Made by a program: the position numbers and the translations under genes. From Phoronis australis (taxonomy: Eukaryota; Phoronida; Phoronidae): a stretch of DNA of 64,000 nucleotides. Under the pieces are notes generated by a model, which was not told the DNA's origin, did no database searches, and worked only from the letters and a program-made list of their open reading frames with translations. Positions 59,041-64,000 of this stretch are shown piece after piece; the first letter of the stretch is position 1, and each line of letters starts with the position of its first letter. The stretch spans positions 1-64,000 of the forward strand of contig NMRA01000380.1 of the NCBI GenBank assembly GCA_002633005.1. Direction: 5' to 3'.

Positions 59041-59589
59041 CGCCCCCTATGCTATCTACATGTACTGTATGAACTGAATCATATTTTAACAATTCCAAAA
59101 TCTTTGAGAATGTACGCAACATCGCTTGTCAGTGGAGTAACGGTTAATCAAATGTGGGATGTCGACCTGAAGAAAGTGAGCTGTGGTGTTAGCAAGTACA
59201 CGGCAAGAACCTTGTTCCGTGATAGCGTCGGTGGGGGCGAAAACAAATTTCCGACTGAAGTATCATGATACGTTTTATGAAATAAGCACAAAAATGTTCC
59301 AAAAGAAAAACATGCAGAGAAAATTTTTTATATTATGAATTAACAACTTTAATGTCGCGAACAGCGGAAGTCTTTCCACAGTTTTTTTAATACTTTGAGA
59401 AAAATATCTTTTTAAAAAAATTGAATTGATTCTAGTGAAGGTACTTGTAGACTTCGTGGTACGCTTTTCGTCGGTCAATTATGGGAGACACATTTACCCT
59501 ACTTCTTAAAACAGCTTGGAGAAAAATACCCGCTCGCTTCTAGATACATTCCGACAACTGTAACCCATCTTTTATCGGTTGTGTTGTAG

Positions 59590-59695
59590 ACATAAGCCTC
59601 CAATCGAATTTAAACCCGGCGATGAGATGAAAATAAAATGTGAGTACAAATCCACGTCAAGGACTGATGTGACCACCTACTGCGATGGAACTCAG
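59590..59695 (+). pseudogene. Relic D exon 8
   Basis: It is 106 nt, open, with KPGDEMKIKCEYK and a new Cys in TYCDGTQ. The acceptor is TTGTAG and the donor GTATAC, as in gene B. Confidence 0.85.
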
Positions 59696-60113
59696 GTATA
59701 CATGTACTTGTACACCGCACGACTGCTCATTATCACGTGGATGTAGTATAAATGAGTTGAACTTCAAAAATTAGCCAGGCGTCATTTACATATAGAGAAA
59801 TCACTGGGGTGCGTTTCGTACAGTTAATTCCTTGTCCCTCTGACGTGATTAAGCACGATTATGCTGCACGCAGTCATAAATGGAACTGAATGCTTCAAAT
59901 GCTAACAAAATCTGTAGCCCTAGCATTTTTCACAATTAGAGACAAGATCTAGTGATAAGAAGCAAAATCTTACGTTTGCTTATTCCGTACACTGCACAAT
60001 GTGCACTCCTCGTGGAAATGTGTTATACTCATCTTGGTCACGATGACATCAACGCCTTCAGATGTCAATACACATGTACAACTAGTTCGGTAACAACCTT
60101 TCGATAACATAAA

Positions 60114-60384
60114 CTTCGTTGAAAACATGCTGTCACGTGCATTTCACTGTTTATTTCGCTATTTATATGTTCATTCCACTTATTTGGTGATGATGAGGCA
60201 CGCAGTATCGAAATATAGCTATTGTTTTAGATTGTTTGCTTGCTATGTTTCTCAGTGTTTTGCTATATAGCCTACATGTACAATACGTATAGCTACCCAC
60301 CTGAAGAAAGGAGATTGTTTCGACACTACAAGCGACTCAGTATTAAGCTTTCAAACAAAGATTTTAGTCGTGTTTTCAACGAAG
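60114..60384. mobile_element. 271-bp MITE-like element in relic D intron 8, absent from gene B
   Basis: The ends CTTCGTTGAAAACA and TGTTTTCAACGAAG are perfect 14-bp inverted repeats. Gene B intron 8 runs through the equivalent site near 41.16 kb without it. No coding capacity. Confidence 0.8.
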
Positions 60385-60433
60385 CGTTCACACATGAAAA
60401 CCTTTAATACGAAAACTTGCTTTCGTATTGCAG

Positions 60434-60628
60434 GATGAGATGTGCTATGGGTTTATTGCGATTTTTCCGGCATCGGCAGCTAAACAGTTTAAGTACTGCA
60501 TCGACTTTGGGTCTGTAGACATGTGCGAAGAAGCTGGCAAAAATTTCAAGAACACGGTGATCGGAAAGTGCCACATGGGTGAATATCTTTACGAAGATTT
60601 ACCAAAGATTAGAGAAGATATGTTGTGG
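60434..60628 (+). pseudogene. Relic D exon 9
   Basis: It is 195 nt, open, with DEMCYGFIAIFPAS and the Cys residues of gene B kept. It has about ten replacements compared with B, several in the part after DMCEEAG. Confidence 0.85.
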
Positions 60629-61436
60629 GTATGTATAATCCATTCACTCGTTGATCACGTGACAGGTTTGCCCTGTCCACCGCTAGGAACGGTATTGATC
60701 GTATCTCGCGGGAACACACCAGAAAACTCCAGCTGTCCCGCCATTCCAATCATTCAACGACGTTTCTCAGTTTTCAGAAGTGAAATTTTATGTTATTCAT
60801 TTTTGTTGCCATTTTGTTGGCGTTCCTCCAAATTATGAAATATTGAAATTTTATATTATCCTAGAATTTCTTTTCGACAGCCTGCGGTATGTCCAAATCG
60901 AATAAAAGCAGCAAACCTGGATTTTGAGGTATGTGTGTAAAGACGTGAGCTTTAGATATTCTCGTATTTTTGACTGTGGCAAGGCTTGAATAGGGCAAGC
61001 CCAAACGCCAAGTAAATTTGACGACCTGGGCGTCCTTTTCAAGCGTGTTGATAGAAATATCAAGTTCTATTTGAAAAATGTTGTTTGTGTGATAATTCAA
61101 GAGGTGAACTTTACACGCTTTTAATATTTCACCGAAAGGTGAAGGTCGAGAATCTAAAGACGCCAATCGAGTTTGATGAGCTTGGCCTCGCTTTCCCGCT
61201 TACTGAAAATTCATTTTATATTGAACTGAAAATCCATTATAAGGAAGATTTTTCATGTATTGATTATTCAGATAAACTGTCACTTTCAAATGAAAGAAAG
61301 TGTTGCGAAGATCTTCACCTCGAATATATAAAATAACTGCAGGAGTTCTGGTACGCGTTGTACCAGATGCTCTAGTGGCTTCAAATGCAATGATCACCTG
61401 GAGCCATTTTACGCTTTATCGATGTATAGTAAACAC

Positions 61437-61556
61437 TGAGATTAGGAGCTAAAAACCTAACTGAACTGTTAGCAGTGTGTACCAATGGAACTCGCACCCA
61501 TGACCTTGAGTAAAAGAAATGGACATTTATCCCATTGGGCCACACTGTCTGCTCCA
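61437..61556 (-). repeat. tRNA-like SINE fragment in relic D intron 9
   Basis: It is the copy of 42237-42352: the minus strand shows TGTGGCCCAATGGGA and ATGGGTGCGAGTTCC at the box A and box B positions. It is slightly more diverged from a tRNA than its partner. Confidence 0.45.
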
Positions 61557-61692
61557 ATAATTTACATTAAAAATCGTTACTCCTAAACTGCGTGTATCTT
61601 CAAGAGGCCATAGACAGCTTTGTCACCTTAGTGTACATAAGCTTGTTCGGACAAAAGTGAATGGAAGGCTCACTGAATTTGCTGCATTTCAG

Positions 61693-61946
61693 CGCTGCAA
61701 CGGTCTCAACGGGGAATGTCTCTCAACGTACAAAAATACGTCGACGAAAAACTCGCCAAAATGCCGTGCAGACAAGAGGCAGGGAACTTTCTGGTTTCGA
61801 AATGGATGCGAGGCAACAAATTTTTAAGGCAATTACATGATATAACCGAAGCCTGTAAACTGGTTAGACTAGACAACTCAGCTGCGCGGTACATAGGAGA
61901 ACTTCAGTTTTTTTGGGTCATTATTTTTGCCCGGGTCTTTTATTAG
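61693..61946 (+). pseudogene. Relic D exon 10, frameshifted
   Basis: It begins RCNGLNGEC as in B, then a one-base loss in the A run near 61733 changes frame. The old frame resumes as YVDEKLAK...PCRQE and the hydrophobic tail, but only in another phase. A Cys is also lost (TGC to TAC). Confidence 0.88.
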
Positions 61947-64000
61947 ATGCATTTCTTTGACATCTTGAAACTGGGCGTTACTTTTGTATGTATAGGGCAT
62001 AATTATGAAGACTTGTCTAGGGTCGTCCAGTGTATATACGTGATGTTTTCAAGAAATTATGATCAGTGCCTATCAATTTCCCCATAAATTCTTTAATGAT
62101 GATGATTCTTTGTTTTATACCGAGTCCATTGATACAAAAACGGTGATTTTATGTACGTGTTGTTCACCGTAATATTAAGAGGGTGATTTCCCCAATGTAG
62201 TAATGAATTCTTAACCTCAATGTGAGCGTCTGATTTTGACTAGGATCTTGTCTCGCCAGGATACAGCTCTTGAACTCTGCCCACGAAACCGGTTACCTGG
62301 AAATGTAGGTCTAAGTTGTCTGTTTTCTTTGAAAGGTTTCATGAGCTAGTTTTATATGACCCGGCTACAACGTGATTGGTCCGAGCAAAACGAGGTCATA
62401 AGTTATCATTGAGTGTAGTAGGCCTACTCAAACCAAAAAAATTTACAAGTGATAAAACCGTCGTGTAATTTTAAGCATGCAATTTCAAAACCAGAATCGG
62501 TCGAGTATTGGGCGTATGCAGCTTTGTTGGCCTGGTATACTTACACGTAGGTCCAGTTGTATACACGCCGATTAGTTACATCCAAACTGCATTAAGGGCC
62601 GCCTCCCCATTGTAGGGAGCAATGAAGGTGACGTCATGAATATTCATTGGATACGAGTTTTGTACTACCCTTTGCAACCCTTACGTATAATTATGAATCT
62701 GGTTATCACTACAAAAATAGTGTTATTGTGCAACGATATTTGCGTCTTGATATACAGCCAACTGGGTTATGAAGTGACTTACTGCAGCGAACATATTCTG
62801 TATAACAATTTGATCGTTGCCAACTAGTCGAATTGAACAACATTTGAATTTTACTCAACAACTTCAGCCAACCTGTTCACATACTCATCAGACAATTTTA
62901 TCAGCAGGCTACACATCTATGTGTTTTTAAAGGCCTTATGTATTTTTATTAACGTGTTTAATTTAAAACGCATCAGACGCATTTGCACTTTAATACAATT
63001 TGTCACATCGCAATGTTTTTTCAACGTCACGATGCGGTTTTAATGTCGGGAATTGAATTTATAATCGAAATTTTAACCTAGAACACTTACGAAAATCTGA
63101 AGTTTTCTATTGTCCACGTAAAGATTTGTTTATGTTATTACACCACAGACTACATGTATGCGTTTTTAAAGACCATATACGTGTTTATCAACGACATGTA
63201 TAATTTAAAAAACATTACATGTGACCCATTTGCACTTTACTTCAATTTGTCAAATAGCGATGCATTTTTCATTACCGTGCTTCAGCTTCACGTTTAGTGT
63301 CGCGTACAATCGAAATCTCAGCCGGGGAATACACGGAGGCTTTGTAGTTAACTATTTCCTAGCGGAAGCATTTGTTTGCTTGGTTTCTTTTTTGAAATGA
63401 GAATTGCCAGCCAATGGACGACTTTATCTACATTTACAAGTCATACAATATCAGTCTTGAGTTTTTGCTCGTCGCTTGCCTGCAAACCGGCAATAAAATT
63501 ATTTACATTGTACGTGCAAACAAAAGTCGAAAAACGTAACAATTGTTAAGCGTTTTGTATCAGGAAATTCCAATGAGGACCAGAGATGTATAATCAGAAA
63601 ACATCATCTTTAGGATACTAATGCGCCTCCTGGTATCCTGGCTTTTTGGATTTTTAGGAGTTGTTGTGTATGTATGAATTAAACATGCGCAAACAAAGAT
63701 TTCTCTACGATTTGCAATTACCACTTGTATTAACTTGCGCAAGCTCGCATGGATCATTATAGTACTGTCTCGTTTAGCTGGCTAAAACACAAACATCAAA
63801 TTGGGCCTTTTAGATACATAAAATTTGTTCATCATATTCTTTATTGTTAAAGGATGTCGTTTTCATTGAGACCATCAGCGCATTATGATAACGTTTTTGG
63901 GATTGGCTAAGGCCAAAATTGCGAATTCGAAAACTTCGCATGAACACAATTCCTGCAACTTGAGTTGCCGAATCATTCGGCAAAGAGAAATGTTTCCTTA
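61947..64000. other. Spacer downstream of relic D, no gene seen
   Basis: Homology to the region after gene B continues to about 62.8 kb (TATGACCCGGCTAC, GGGCCGCCTCCCCATTGTAG). Beyond that I find no supported gene. Two stretches near 62.9-63.0 and 63.1-63.25 kb are imperfect repeats (ATGTATGTGTTTTTAAAG-like, ATTTGCACTTTA-TTCAATTTGTCA-AT). Confidence 0.5.

Larger units (their letters stand above)
54764..61946 (+). pseudogene. Relic D: B-type monooxygenase pseudogene (exons 2, 3, 8, 9, frameshifted 10)
   Basis: Pieces 54764-54857, 55758-55895, 59590-59695, 60434-60628 and 61693-61946 match gene B exons 2, 3, 8, 9 and 10 with intact AG/GT borders. Exon 1 and exons 4-7 are absent, so the signal peptide and five of six copper ligands are gone. 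A direct splice of exon 3 to exon 8 would change phase (1 against 2). In exon 10 the A run after CTCAACGTAC has five A bases where gene B has six; the shifted frame reaches a TAA about 130 bases in, losing the hydrophobic tail. Exon 9 is open and keeps DEMC. Protein identity to B is high, so decay is recent. Confidence 0.88.
46319..62805 (+). repeat. Second copy of a ~31-kb tandem duplication, internally deleted
   Basis: From about 46.32 kb the sequence follows 13.58 kb onward (TACATTTTGGA-ATGACTTTCC, AAACGAAGGTGGGGCT), and near 62.80 kb it ends matching 44.75 kb. Inside, the order of the source is kept: A-derived part to 53136, then B-derived parts from 54075 to about 56.0 kb and from about 59.04 kb onward. 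Missing relative to the source are about 14.12-15.34, 18.65-20.72, 22.69-30.72 and 32.70-39.01 kb, which takes out exons 1-4 and most of exon 8 plus exon 9 of A and exons 1 and 4-7 of B. Confidence 0.75.

Noticed and set aside
47505-61946. C and D as one rearranged working gene
   Set aside because: Exon order would be 5-6-7-2-3-8-9-10; phases clash at 7/2 and 3/8, the HH exon is missing, and exon 10 is frameshifted.
54764-61946. Relic D as a functional short temptin protein (exons 2-3 only)
   Set aside because: There is no signal-peptide exon, and the duplicated unit starts 3' of exon 1. It would need an unseen new first exon.

Overview
The window looks like nuclear DNA of an invertebrate animal, probably marine. 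Coding sequence is split into small exons with GT-AG introns of about 0.5 to 3 kb. The base composition is AT-rich, TACATGTA-type words are frequent, and the spacers hold LINE fragments, many MITE-like inverted-repeat elements, tRNA-like SINE pieces and microsatellites. I cannot name the species. There are single N bases at 15983 and 24141.

The only recognisable host genes are one family in tandem, all on the + strand. Each encodes a signal peptide, a temptin-type domain with a canonical EF-hand-like loop, a short Cys-rich linker, and a complete copper type II ascorbate-dependent monooxygenase (PHM/DBH/MOXD) catalytic core. Full-length copy B (29698-42745) has ten exons, 556 codons and a hydrophobic C-terminus that suggests a GPI anchor. 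Copy A (9025-23581) has exons 1-9 in the same phases, but no exon 10 can be found; a LINE 3' end starts about ten bases past its last splice donor. Both keep all six expected copper ligands (HH, H, HxH, M).

The right part (about 46.3-62.8 kb) is a shrunken second copy of about 13.6-44.8 kb. It carries relic C (A-type exons 5, 6, 7 and the first bases of exon 8) and relic D (B-type exons 2, 3, 8, 9, 10, with a frameshift in exon 10). Splice phases do not allow C and D to make a working protein together.

Layout: 1-6.4 kb repeat-rich spacer; 6.4-9.0 kb broken L1/Tx1-like LINE (- strand) next to the start of A; 9.0-23.6 kb gene A; 23.6-29.7 kb spacer with a CR1-like LINE end; 29.7-42.7 kb gene B; 42.7-47.5 kb spacer; 47.5-53.1 kb relic C; 54.8-61.9 kb relic D; then spacer. 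Comparing A with C and B with D dates several insertions: an AC repeat and two AAATCGGC-type elements appear only in C, a 1.15-kb inverted-repeat element only in B intron 8, and a 271-bp element only in D intron 8.

Exons were joined by eye from splice signals, phase and agreement between copies. No transcript data or database search was available.
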